From: Sinonovacula constricta
Lineage: Eukaryota > Mollusca > Bivalvia > Cardiida > Solecurtidae
Direction: 5' to 3'
Assembly: GCA_007844125.1 (NCBI GenBank)
Contig: CM017572.1
Span: forward strand, 44,863,527 to 44,927,526
Length of the DNA stretch: 64,000 nucleotides
Made by a program: the position numbers and the translations under genes. Numbering within the stretch: the stretch's first letter is position 1; each line of letters starts with the position of its first letter. The notes beneath the pieces were generated by a model that was not told where the DNA came from, searched no databases, and was given only the letters and a program-made list of their open reading frames with translations. Shown here piece after piece: positions 1 through 12,019 of the stretch.

Positions 1-2243
1 TTAATGATTCCGTGCAGAAGCGACGGCGAAATGGCGCTTAATTCGTCCATTACATTGAAGGACAAGAATTACCTAATGACTTTACCATTTCCCGCTCATT
101 ACTTCGTTTCTTTTCACTAACTAGCTGTAGTATTTGCAGTAGATAATCAGTATTTGGTTATGGAAACAGTTTCATTAGGCGTAATTGGCGGCCATCGGAG
201 GAAACTGGCTAAATGTCTTGTGGAATGTAGGCACTCAAGAACAATGTACTGGTAGATGACGAGAACAGATATTAGGAGAATGGAAACGAGCGAAGATAGA
301 GATTTAGCAAAGACTTGGACCGCGGGGATTAAACTTAGGGATACGACAGACATACAGAGAGGCATATACATTGAGGGACGGATTGTTTTCACAAACTGGT
401 GGGTTGTCGGGGGGGGGGGGGGGGAGAGAGAGAGAGAGACAGACAGATAGACAGACACAGAGAGAGACAGATCATGTGTTTTCTTGAAAGGTATGTGCCG
501 ACATATATATTGTATGTGCCCATACACAAAGCCGCAACTAGTCCATACACTGATCAGAATTATTATGATCGGGATCTGTACTTTATGCGTAGGCCAAGCA
601 CACTGACTGATCCTGGCCTGGATCAACACCGCCTGCATAGGACACACATTTGGACATTTATCGGGTGTCTTCCTCGTTGCGATGTATCCCAAAAACAAAA
701 CAAAACCTGCTTCCACTTCATTGGCAAGCACGACCGGCGACGGTACATACAGTGTTGTCAAGTTTACCAATTTTAACTCTGAATTCTTAAAACGTGAACT
801 GACGGTGCATTTTAAAACAACTCTGCTCTCGGCAGCTACATATTGTAAGTATAATTCTGTTAGACGTGTCGCAGAAGAATCCCCCAATTACTCGGCGACC
901 GAAAAAGTCGGTCCTAATTTATCTGCTTTAAAGCGTCGTTTCTTCCTTTACTTAACTACAAGATAAGCATCGGTGTTAAGAAAGTCGTATGTTTTTTTTC
1001 CTCTAATTAACTTTTTCGTGTCTGCTGCTATTTCTAATTAATCCCTTAAATTAAAAGAATGAAATTAAAAAGAGATATTGTTCAATTTGTGCTCGGTTGT
1101 CGTGGCTGTGGTCGCACGAGTGTCTGGATTGTTTTAATTTACGATCGGAGTACGAGCATTTACTATTCAGGTGTGTAGGTAAAACAATAGCACACATGGT
1201 GTTTTTGAGGTGATGCTATGTTTCTGAACTTTTGCTATTTGGGAAGAAAATTGGCAAGACGAAGTTGGGATGATGTGATTATCGGCATAAAATAACACTG
1301 TTAAATATCTTAACTTTGTTTTGAGTTTTACTAAGAAAATATTAAAAAAAATTAAAATGCCGGTTTAATTTAAATGAAATTCCTAATGAAATTAACAATC
1401 GCACGAACAAATGTCCATAATGTGACATACTATTTTCGTTGTTATATATTTTTTTACGTTGCTGTATCTCTTCTTTTTTCGTATTAGAACTAAGCAATTT
1501 CGCGTTATTTTCTCGTCTTGCAAATGCTAACTTCGTTGGCCTGACTGGAAGAAAGGGAATACAATATTGCCCTTTTTTAAGAATAACATTTAGCTTAATG
1601 AAACGGTGCAGGTCGAAAAGTTATTCTTTAGTATGTTACCAAATGTATGTTCTAACACGTTTGTTTACAGTGTTATATAAGGCATATGTAAACAGTTATA
1701 TATTTCGACAGCACTAGTTTTACGTCAAGCACTCGTCATCAATGATAAGAAAGTTAACGTTTGTTTAAATTTAATAAATCATAAATGATCTTCATTATGG
1801 CTTCATATTGTTACTGTAAAGTTGCTGTTTGTCTCTATATTTTGGTGACTATCAAAGATGGGCTTGTAGATAAAAAAACATTCTGTTGACCACATTACAT
1901 AACGCCGATTTGTATGTCCCGTGAACCAATAGCACCTCACTGTTTGGGTTCGAGTTGCATTCAGGGCTGAGAACTTTCATGGAGCGAGGTCTTCCAGCAG
2001 AACTTTAGTTCAAGCTGTTCTTCTATCCAGACCTTTCTCAGGGATTTTTTTTCCGCCATTTATATTTGAACGGCGTTACAATGGCCATAATTTTGTCGGT
2101 AGTATGTATGTAAAGCAATAAATTATAGATCTGTTGTCAACATATCCCTGCGCAATTTACTGAAATAGAACTAGTTCCAGCTCCGACCTTGGTGACAATA
2201 GAAACGCATGAAACATATTGACTGTAATGAAATACATATGTGT
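1..2243. other. Non-coding DNA with simple repeat, no gene supported
   Basis: No coding exon can be supported here. The open frames around 147-966 run through a G tract and a GA/CAGA simple repeat (about 409-470) and have no recognisable protein content. The first 120 bases are unusually complex, with several TAAT-type sites. They could be regulatory DNA of the LMO4-like locus, but that is only an impression. Confidence 0.5.
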
Positions 2244-2480
2244 CTTACATGTTTGACGAAGAAGACGCAAAACTTCGTCTCACTAGCACGCAGAGACAAA
2301 AACAAAAATAAACAACAACAGTATTTCTACTTAAACTTAAAGTCTGCTTTTCTGTACGTATAAACTAGTATATAAAGCAGACTTTAAGTTTAAGTAGAAA
2401 TACTGTTGTTGTTTGTTTTTGTTTTTGTCTGTGCGTGTTAGTGAGACGAAGTTTTGCGTCTTCTTCGTCAGACATGTAAG
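2244..2480. repeat. Near-perfect long inverted repeat (hairpin)
   Basis: The left arm 2244-2350 is the reverse complement of the right arm 2374-2480. Each arm is 107 bp, there is no gap, only a handful of mismatches, and a 23-nt loop separates them. Both outer ends read cttacatg inward. The flanks share acatat, a possible target-site duplication. It is either a small foldback/MITE-type transposon or a locus able to make a long hairpin RNA. No coding capacity is visible. Confidence 0.9.
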
Positions 2481-5400
2481 AAACATATTGCTTCGGGAAT
2501 TAAACATGAACTAAACGAGTTCAAACTACTAAAAATGAAATGAGAGGCACAAACAAGTCTGCGCCATTTTTTGTTTAGGAATGTCTTACCTCTATCCTTT
2601 AACTTTTACTAGCCTTTTGGCTGTAAAAACTTCTTCCGAAGAAATAATAAAGTTTTAATAGAAAACGTGTGTTAGTGTGTGTGTTTCGTTACGAGGCGTT
2701 ATTCTCCAGACATTGGAAACATTGCTGTAGAATTTAGAATTTAATTACTTGTACACTGTATTAGGACGGACGTGTCGCAAATTAGTACTGCTTTCGTTCT
2801 GATAAAACAAGGCATTTTCCAAGAAGTTGCAGTCACTTGAAGATAAGTTTTCTGGTATACGTTAAATTTAATTAGTCCTCGCTTCAAATTTATGACCGGA
2901 GTGCGTTAGCTTGTAAAAGACTAAACTTTAATTACCGAATTTAATTGGGACCGCGAGGGAACGGCCCATCGTCTGGATAATGACAACCGTCGCTCTTACG
3001 AGAAAGAAAGTAGGTCCTTGGGAGAGAAGTCATTGCAAAAAAAATTGGTTCTTCATTTATAAAAAGAATGTAAAGAAAATCGAGAAAACAAATTCATTGT
3101 GAGATAGATAGAAAAAAAATCAAGAAAGAAAAAAAAATCGAGAAAAGAAATTCATTGTGAGATAGATAGAAAAAAAATAGAGAAAACATGTATTTGTGCG
3201 ATCAAGAAAGAATGTATATGCTTAAAGCATCTAGTTTTTTGAGAAAGCAAAACGTTGTGAAAGTAGAGCACTGCCTACGGACTAGGAGACCGTTGGAAGA
3301 AAGGAAAGTAATGTGCTTACAAGGAAGTGGGTTTTATACTTAAAGCAAAATCAGGTTCTGGCGACAACGAAATAGGGTTTTGCGATTAAAACAAGATGTC
3401 ACTTGCGGGAGATCTTTTAAATGGCCTAGGTAAGAGAAAGAAAAAAATGCGTTTGAAAAGTAAGCATTGCTCAAGAAAATGAAGACCCTCATGAGGAAAA
3501 TGTACGTTCTTGTGATTCAAACTAGATTTTATTTATTGATGAAGATTTTCTTTTGAATAGGTTTTGTCGTTTCAAGAAGGAAAAAGGTTTCTGTGCATGT
3601 TACCGGTACTTAGTCTTATCAAAGGTAGACCTTTATGAAGAAAGTGCGCCTCATCATGAAAGAAACTAAATTTCATTTTAGTTAAACGTAAATCCTTGTG
3701 AGAAAAAAAATCGCCAGAGTAAAAGAAAAGTGGTGCTTGCAATAAAAAAAAAAGCTCTGCCGAGAGGAAATAATATCTTTGCACACGGAAAGTATGTTGT
3801 TGTATGTTAAGGTAATTTCACACGCAGTATTTTTGTTTGCCTGACATGTCAACATTGAAAGATACATACAGTTAAATAATTGGGGTGGTGGATGGCTACA
3901 TAGCACGTATTGGTCTGCCCTCTAGCACAATGTCAAGCTGTATATTCATGTTTTCCGGAACAGCTATAATCTGAAACTGCAAAATTTATGTTTTAATTTT
4001 ATCTAACTTTCACACATGCGACTTCTGAACGCACAAGGTCTTTCTTAAAACTGTTATTACTTATTTAATTAACTTTACAGGTAGTTGGAACTAACAACTT
4101 TCCTACAGTTGATTCTTTGAAATTACGTGATATATAAGCAGGACGTGTCTGATGCATGCGTCTTCACGGACGTGCTAATACCACGACAGTGTTGTCGTAA
4201 AGGGGAAATATTTAAAATTATTTTCTGCATTTCTTCCTTGCAGAAGGTTCATGCTGACGGCTATCGCCTCTAATTGGACTGTATGCTAACAAATTAACTG
4301 CAGCAGTTAGGGGCGTGGCTTGAGCCTGAATGTCGGGCACGGGGCTTGTTTCCCCGATCTAATATGGGAATTAGGCAGGGCTGCAGATACAATAAAAAAT
4401 GTGCAGACAAGTGTCCCTAGTGCGTTTATAGAATCAATGTCACCGACCAATCTTTGTTACTTATTCACTTTAGAGAGGATATATTTACGTTTATATATGA
4501 TTGTATTTATCCTTTTATGTTCGAGCAGCCTGGTAACTATTCAGGGAATCTAAATATCACATCGAACCCACCCTACATTAGCCTGCTTGGTTTGGCTTAT
4601 GAAAATGTGTAGATACTGATCAGCAAATTGCTCCACCCCACACACATCCCCGCCCCCATCGCCGGAATGTCGGATGAAGATATCACTATTTCTTGGTTAA
4701 TCTCTACAAATATGTCGTGTAATCATTTATAAAGTCGTTGGTGAATAATTATCAACGGTAATGAGTCATTGGCAAGAGTTGCTAGCTTGGAGTTACAAAC
4801 GCCGACAAGCAGCTTCCATTGAGCAGTTGAGAAAATGCTTTGTTTCTTTAGAACAACAAAAGTATTGTTTAATATGTCTATTTATTTAATACTTAAAATC
4901 AAGTGATGACAGCAGTTTTCGTATTTGATTAGGTAAAATTTTGATGACCCTTAGCCTGTCGCGATTGTTAATTTCCTAGTTTATTAATTCATAGATTTCG
5001 GACGTATGCATCAAACTACCTGCAAACGAAACACAGTGTCAGAGACAAAGCAGCAGATAGTGCATATCCTGATCAGACCGCTCTCAGCAGGAGCTAGGCG
5101 TTCAGACCGCTATCAGCGGGAGCTAGCCGTTCTTGATCTTCCGTATTTGCCTAAACCTGACAAAATAGTGTTGTGCAGGTTAAGAGTTAAGATATTCCAA
5201 TTCAGTACGCACTTAATAGCGCCATCATGATCATTCATACAAGTTATACGCGCACCTCCAGATTTCAATTCGTACATTTAATTGATATCATCAAATTTGT
5301 TTTCAACGTGCTTTGCTACTTTCTAATAACATCTGCGTGCGTTCAAGCGATTTGCATTGACACACAAATAACTAGTGTCCGGTTTTTATTAAGAATTTAT

Positions 5401-6701
5401 TAAACTTTAATATAAGTCCATTAGCGAATAAATCAACAAATTGAACATCCGAAAAGTTATTTTTCAATTCGCAATACAGCACGTTTCTTTTTGACATTCA
5501 AACATAAACCACGCTCCGCTTATCAGTGTCTATCGGATGAGGGTACCTGGTCGTTTTAATTAAAATTACGATCCTCCTTTACAACTTGTGCGCGCTTTTA
5601 CTACAAATCAAGTCGTTCTGTGTATCTAAAACTCAATAAATCAACCCTTGTAGCTAACCGTTTTATAGTTTTATTTTCAAACATCCAACTCAACGTTGTA
5701 TAGCACTTTCTTTTACGTTAGCTTCACTTAAAATAATATTAATCAGTTCAAGGGTGTTTTGTTAACATCGCGTATGGATTTTACAGTATTAAGAAAGCTA
5801 AGAAAGAAGTTCTAAGGTGATAACTGCAGGTGTCAGACTAAATATTTACACTTAACTGCTTCAATAAGGGTTGGGGATTAATTTAATTGGAGGATGAAAT
5901 GCCATATCTCAAGATGTCGGTTTAACTTTAATAATATTTGTATGGTCGATATTTCTGTTTGTACGAATGGGTAGAACTTTATACTGATCAATAATTGGAG
6001 AACATCATTGATTTTCTTTTTTGACGTTTGTCAGATTTGTAATAACTTGCTTGCTATCAAATTTGATTTATACCATTTACTTGCTCGCCTTTCTTTTTAG
6101 ACACGTTTGTTAGTATATCTGATTGAATTTAAATTCCATGTTATAGTCTTTTGTTAAGTCTTTTTGTCAATCTGTTTTGTCTCTGTGTCGGTCCGTTAGT
6201 CCGTCTGTCTTTCTATAACTCTCTATCTCAATATGTCTTACTTTCTATTTATCTATTTCTCTCGCTAGCTGCCGTATGTCTGTCTATCTGCCTGCGTTTC
6301 TGCTTGCTTGCTTGTCTGTCAGTCTGTTCGTCTCAGTCTGTTCGTTCGTTATTCCGTGTGACTGTTTACTACTATGGATAGATGTATATCTCTACTCCTA
6401 TGTGTGTTCTGTGTCTGTCTATACAACATTTTGTTCTATGTAGGTACGGGCTAGTCATGTTTGTCCGTCTGCACGTGTTTTATGTCTTATATGCTTAATA
6501 TCGCTTAACCATCTGTTTAAATGCGTGTACGACAGTATACAAACTAACTAAAAGTTCTCATTTTTACTATTTTATTACCTTTTATCAGTCTTGTTCAAGT
6601 ATGATAACTACTTGCTTTTTTTTCCTCTCACAGTAATTTGGGTATTGACTGAAGGAAATGTTACATTTTACTTCAAAATCACACCCTTTCTCTCTTTTCA
6701 G
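2481..6701. other. Non-coding DNA upstream of the LMO4-like exon
   Basis: This is probably intronic for the LMO4-like gene. A 66-bp segment is duplicated near 3060-3185 inside purine-rich DNA. A pyrimidine-rich stretch with CTGT/CTTG runs lies at about 6150-6440. I found no first-LIM-domain exon here by eye, so the upstream coding exons probably lie beyond position 1. The block 2930-3005 is more complex than its surroundings and may be conserved regulatory DNA. Confidence 0.45.
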
Positions 6702-6969
6702 ATTATTCGGTAATGGTGCCACGTGCGGATCCTGCGGTCAGAGTATAGGGGCGAGCGAACTCGTGATGAAATCGACAAATTCCGTGTATCACGTGAAGTG
6801 TTTCACGTGCGTCACGTGTCACAATCAGCTGGTGCCCGGAGACAGATACAGTATTGTGAACGGTTCCATACTATGTGAACAGGACTATCCCAAAGTGATC
6901 AAAGAACAGGGACATACATCACATTCTGGGAGGACTAATCAGAAAATACAGTTTCAAACAATGGTGTGA
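6702..6969 (+). CDS. LMO4: LMO4-like LIM-only protein, last coding exon (second LIM domain)
   Basis: This exon encodes the second LIM zinc finger and C-terminal tail of a LIM-only transcription cofactor. LMO proteins do not bind DNA; they bridge LDB1/NLI with bHLH, GATA and other factors in the nucleus. The frame opens just after a good acceptor (TTTTCAG at 6695-6701) with one base completing a split Arg codon. It then reads LFGNGATC and carries the LIM zinc ligands CGSC, HVKC, FTC, VTC and CEQD. The strings SELVM, KCFTC and LVPGD are LMO4/LMO1-3 hallmarks, and the match to vertebrate LMO4 looks closest. After the finger comes a short tail ending in TMV and a TGA at 6967-6969. The Met at 6658 is intronic and not a start. 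Upstream exons, including the first LIM domain, are not seen in this window. Confidence 0.87.
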
Positions 6970-7460
6970 AGTGGTTTTATTCGCAGTTTTGAATGGTCAT
7001 GAAGTTGAAAAATATGTTAATAGTCGAATGTTCGAAATTTGTGTGATCAAATTTCTGAACATTCGGATATTTCAAAATTTGAATGTTCTGATATTTGACA
7101 AAATTGATTATTCGAGTATATATGAACATTTGATTGTTCGATTATTGGACGTTTTAGTATTTGAAATATTTGACTATTCGAATGGTAAAAAAATGCTTAT
7201 TCGAATAGCATGTTATTTTCCCGCCTTTTTATCCTCCTCATGTTTTTCCATGTATTTTCACAATCGTTTCACAGTTGTACAAAGTCATGTGGAGACGTGT
7301 GTAAATAATTGGCTTATATACTGACAATTTATATCATATTGTCGTTATATTTGTGCATAATGCGGTAAATACTATAATTACGTCTGTTTTAATCCATGTA
7401 ATACGTTTTATGTTTCCTTTTGTAAACTGACCAAAATAAAGACTTATTGATTTATGTGTT
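6970..7460 (+). other. LMO4: 3' UTR of the LMO4-like gene
   Basis: AT-rich sequence follows the stop codon. It contains a degenerate tandem motif built on ttcgaat and atatttga (about 7015-7210). The end is placed by the AATAAA at 7435-7440. Confidence 0.6.
7435..7440 (+). terminator. Poly(A) signal AATAAA of the LMO4-like gene
   Basis: Canonical AATAAA, 466 nt after the stop codon, at the end of the AT-rich 3' UTR. Confidence 0.6.
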
Positions 7461-7568
7461 TCAACAAGAAATCCAGGGAAATGTGTCTTTGTTGTACAAG
7501 AACTTATTTCTGCTTTATAAATTATGATCGGACCTCTCTGCTTAAGGAAAATACTTAAAAAATCATAA

Positions 7569-7733
7569 ATATGATCTCGATATTGTACGAAAATTAAAAT
7601 TCAATTATGTTGTTCTTTAATATTTTAGGCATTGCGAAAAATCGCGTATTCGAATATGATCTCGATATTGTACGAAAATTCAATTATGTTGTTCTTTAAT
7701 ATTTTAGGCATACCGAAAACTTGCGTATCCGAA
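7569..7733. repeat. Tandem duplication of an ~80-bp segment
   Basis: The segment starting atgatctcgatattgtacga at about 7571 is repeated directly at about 7657. The copies differ by a few substitutions and an 8-9 bp indel. It lies just 3' of the LMO4-like gene. Confidence 0.85.
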
Positions 7734-10700
7734 TGCAAAAATGATGAAAATTAATCTTGATACCGGTGTAACTAGCAGCTTTCGCTCCCTATCATGACTT
7801 ATTTTGTAACGAGGTAGCATTGCTTTTATTAAATTCATATGTATTTTTCCCCATACTTTTGGTCTCAATGTCCAGAAGATTTATTCAAACAAATCCTATC
7901 GAAAACTACCAATTAATGCGTCATCGTGGTGAATGATGGCATATTGCTGCTGTCAAATCATCAAAAATGTATATAGTCAATATCAAGAAGGCTACAATGG
8001 CCCGTGCATAAAAACAAGCGAATGGTAATATAGTATTATGTAATTCATGATTATATGTTCGATTTTTAGAATTAAAGTAAACCTAAGCGTTGAATAATTT
8101 AAGATGATTGATTGCGTCTATTGGGATAGTTGTTCTGATATTTATGAAACACATTACCCTGTTAGTGCTGAGTCAATCTTGTATGTTACAGTGTTAATGT
8201 TACATTGATAGATCGTGTATTTTAGAACAACAGACAATTAATTTATATGGATTTAACTGTCACTGAGAAGGACATCTTTGACAGACTTTGGTTGTGGTTG
8301 TTGTTTTGTGTTTTCATTTTTAATTTACTGTTATCGACATGTTTGCCTTTATTTTTCGCTTTTTATCAAGAAGTGCATACGAATTTCATAGTGACATTTA
8401 TATCTGTTTGGACATTGGGTTTGACATTTAAAGCAATCATTATTTAAAAACACTCCGGGTGTATTAGTTTACTGAACAATATCATCATCTTGGTCAGCAA
8501 AATAGTCTCAATGTGGGACTTGTCCAAGGAACAGGCCATATATATATGGCTGGCTTGTAACAGTTATGAATTTAAAAAAAATCACGTGATAAATCTCATA
8601 AAGTATTTGTTATTTTTGGATTATAAGTGCTACCTGATTTTTGACATGTCTCGATTATCTTAAGCAGCTACCGTTATAACCAGTTAAACAAATCACATAG
8701 TTACCAACATATTCTGGGCAGCGATAGAATATATATAAAAGATATTTATCAACTATTGTACACAGTAAATGATAATATATATAAACTTTTGATGTTAAGC
8801 AATTATTTTCGTAATATCTACCACTTTTGAATGTATTTTTACATTCCGTTAAATAAAAACCGAAGCAATGTCATCTTGAATTTTAGAACTTTTCTGTGAA
8901 ATTCTTATTTGATTTATTAACTTCAAAGTTCGTTTTGTAGATTACATCTTAACAGAATGAAATATTTCCTTTGCATGTTTATGACATTTTATGATTAAAG
9001 TTCCTGCAACAAAGGTGTCAGATATGATTAATTTGGTGTATGTATTTGATGTATGTTATGGCATGAAATAAGAAATAATGTATAGGCAAGAATTAATTTA
9101 CGATGCATGTGAATTGCTTACAAAAATGATTAATTGCTCCGTTGAAAAGTCAAGAAAAAACTAATCATATATTTTTAGTGTCATTTCACGAGTGGCTTTT
9201 GTGTATACGGCATTTCCGTTTTCATTTCTGAAATGGACCGTGTCTAATTTGGTCACACAAAAACGGAAACTTTATAAGACAAAAATAATTGTTTTTAATT
9301 TAACTCTACGGAAGGTTTGCAGTAATATCAGATGAGAGATAACTAACATGACCAGCAAACCGCCACTAAATGAATGAAAATAAAGTCCACGCTTGCGGAA
9401 ATAAGGAGTTAATTACGTTTTTGTTTTTGTGTGTGTGTGTGTGGGGGGGTCTATTCAGATTTATATTTTCTGCACATACATGTAGAGTAAAAATGAAGTC
9501 ATTCTGCATTGTTTTGAAAGTGGTACATTTTAACGGTAATATGTGCACTGGATTCCTTCCATGCAGGGACCAGGATAAGACAATGAAAGATTTCAATCAA
9601 TCAAGTCAGATAGAGTCACTTTGAACTCTTCTTGAAGTAAATAAGAGACTTACATCTTAATTTCATTATTGCCTCTTAGGTCGAGGGGTCAATATGTTGA
9701 ACATAGGATTTGGTTGGTAAATGTTTTGAACTCAAGTTTTGGAACGAGATATGAGTCCTCTGGTCACTCTAATAACTTCGCATTGTTCTATATGATGCTG
9801 AATATACCACGTCGACTGGCATTTACAAATATGGAAATAAATGACTGTCATAATTCGTGAAATCGATCAAAAATTACAAACCACCATTAACAACAAAAAT
9901 TGATTGGACATTCACAGCAGGCTTAAAAATATTCAGAAATATTATAAAATATAGTTATAGTTGGCTACATATGTTAGATTTCTTTGGGGTTTTAATACTA
10001 TCCTTTCGTCAAATAAAAATATCAATTAAAATTTTTTTTATGTTGTTTCGAAAGTCTGTTATTATTTTAGATCGAATGTGAAGTATGACAAAATATGCTC
10101 TAAAATAGTGAAATCCAGTCTTATCGAAAAAAATGAATTTGTAACGATCTTTTTTCACGATTAAGGCTTTCCTAAAGTTAAAAATAGCATGTTCAGTATT
10201 GTTTTAGAATTCGAAATAGGATTCAGTCGGAGGGGTGGGGGCGGCGTTTTCGCTTTTCATATCTTTATCTAATTATACCGTTAAACTAATAGAGACACTA
10301 CGTTAAGACAATAAAAGTGCCATAGATGTGTTATCTCTATCTATATCAACTGTAATAGAAACTCATCGCCTGCCAAGCACAAATTGAATACGAATAGTGT
10401 AGATCAAGATCGGCCAATCCCACCGGGCGCTGTCTGATTAGGAACTGCGCGAGTTGCTGTGGGGACATAATTATTGTTCGTTTAGCCTTTGTCTGATATT
10501 CTGTACTTTTTCTGTGACAATATAGGTCATTTTACATTATAACATTCCCTGGTTAGTCTTTTTATTTATAAACTGCATCATTTTAATTAAATTGACATAA
10601 TGGAACCTAAAGAACTAACGAAGTCTTTCTTAGGTTTATAAATAAAGTTGTAGTGATGAAACATGGTAACCAAGTGCGGGAGCACGTAAATCGCGTAGGA

Positions 10701-11040
10701 AGAATTGAGGTCATGAGCTGCTATAAGTATTATCTGTAATTGGATTCATGCCTTTATAGTACTTATACATATTTTATGAAAATGCACATTGTTATGAAAA
10801 GTCATGATGAATGTTCGGTTGTATTTCATACTTTATTTTTTGAATTCTAGATAAATGAACAATTGTTTTAGTTTTAAAAATGAATCAACATTTTTAATAC
10901 ATAATAATTTGGACATTTGATGTTTCTTTACCAAAAGTGTTTGGTATGCTTGTTGTTTTTTACGCTATTTTGGATGTTTGTTTTTCTTAATGCACTTAAA
11001 CAAGCCAGGGAGAGTCTCACAGTTTTTTGTGCGTTTTATT
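7734..11040. other. AT-rich intergenic DNA, nothing coding seen
   Basis: No gene is supported. A short GT run followed by a G run lies at 9429-9448. The stretch around 10390-10480 has higher complexity and GC content and might be regulatory. Open frames here are short and lack recognisable motifs. Confidence 0.5.
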
Positions 11041-11049
11041 GCAATATTT

Positions 11050-11052
<3 letters not shown>

Positions 11053-11128
<76 letters not shown>
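11053..11128. repeat. (ATT)n microsatellite
   Basis: About 25 ATT units with one interruption (atc). It gives Tyr-only and Ile-only reading frames that are not genes. Confidence 0.95.
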
Positions 11129-11214
11129 GCTTCTCATTCTATTATGTGTATCTGTTTCATAAATTCGTTATGACAATCATTTAACAGTCTTGTTCTTCTT
11201 GCATTCCCCGTTTA

Positions 11215-12005
11215 ACGATACGAACGTAGATTAAACTTGTCACAATACGAACTTATACATGTTACGTAACTAACGTAGATTGAACTTGTCACAAAACGAA
11301 CGTAAACATTTTACGTAACTAACGTAAACTGAACTTGTCACAAAACGAACGTAAACTTGTTACGTAACTTACGTAGCTTGAACTTGTCACAATGTGAACG
11401 TAAATTGAACTTGTCACGCAACGAACGTAGATTTAACTTGCCACGTAACTAACGTAGATTGAACTTGTCACAATACGAACGTAAACATTTTACGTAACTA
11501 ACGTAAACTGAACTTGTCTCAATTCGAACGTAAACTTGTTACGTAACTTACGTAGCTTGAACTTGTCACAATGTGAACGTTAATTGAACTTGTCACGCAA
11601 CGAACGTAGATTTTACTTGCCACGTAACTAACGTAGATTGAACTTGTCACAATACGAACGTAAACATTTTACGTAACTAACGTAAACTGAACTTGTCACA
11701 ATACGAACGTAAACTTGTTACGTAACTTACGTAGCTTGAACTTGTCACAAGGTGGACGTAAATTGAACTTGTCACGCAACGAACGTAGATTTAACTTGCC
11801 ACGTAACAAACGTAGATTGAACTTGTCACGTAACGAACGTAGACTGAAGTTGTCACAACACGAACGAAGATTGAACTTGTCACGTAACGAACGTAGATTG
11901 AACTTGTCACGTAAGGAATGTAGATTGAACTTGTCACGATATAAACGTAAATTTAATTTGCCGTAATACGAACGTAGACTGACCTTGTAACAATACTGAC
12001 ATTTA
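11215..12005. repeat. 27-bp minisatellite with higher-order pattern
   Basis: The core unit is about 27 bp (gaacgtagattgaacttgtc plus a variable gtaac-like end). Four to seven units form a higher-order period of about 180 bp, so the blocks at about 11390 and 11570 are near copies. Because 27 is a multiple of three, the plus strand shows a nine-residue repeated frame at 11715-11966. I treat this as an artefact. The array abuts the 52-bp array that follows. Confidence 0.9.
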
Positions 12006-12019
12006 ACTTTTCACAATAC

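Noticed and set aside
147..887. 246-codon minus-strand ORF
   Set aside because: It crosses a poly-G/GA repeat, has no domain, and overlaps other frames of similar quality.
11715..11966. Plus-strand ORF of nine-residue repeats (NLSRNERRL)
   Set aside because: Explained by the 27-bp minisatellite whose unit length is a multiple of three. No start context or neighbouring exons.
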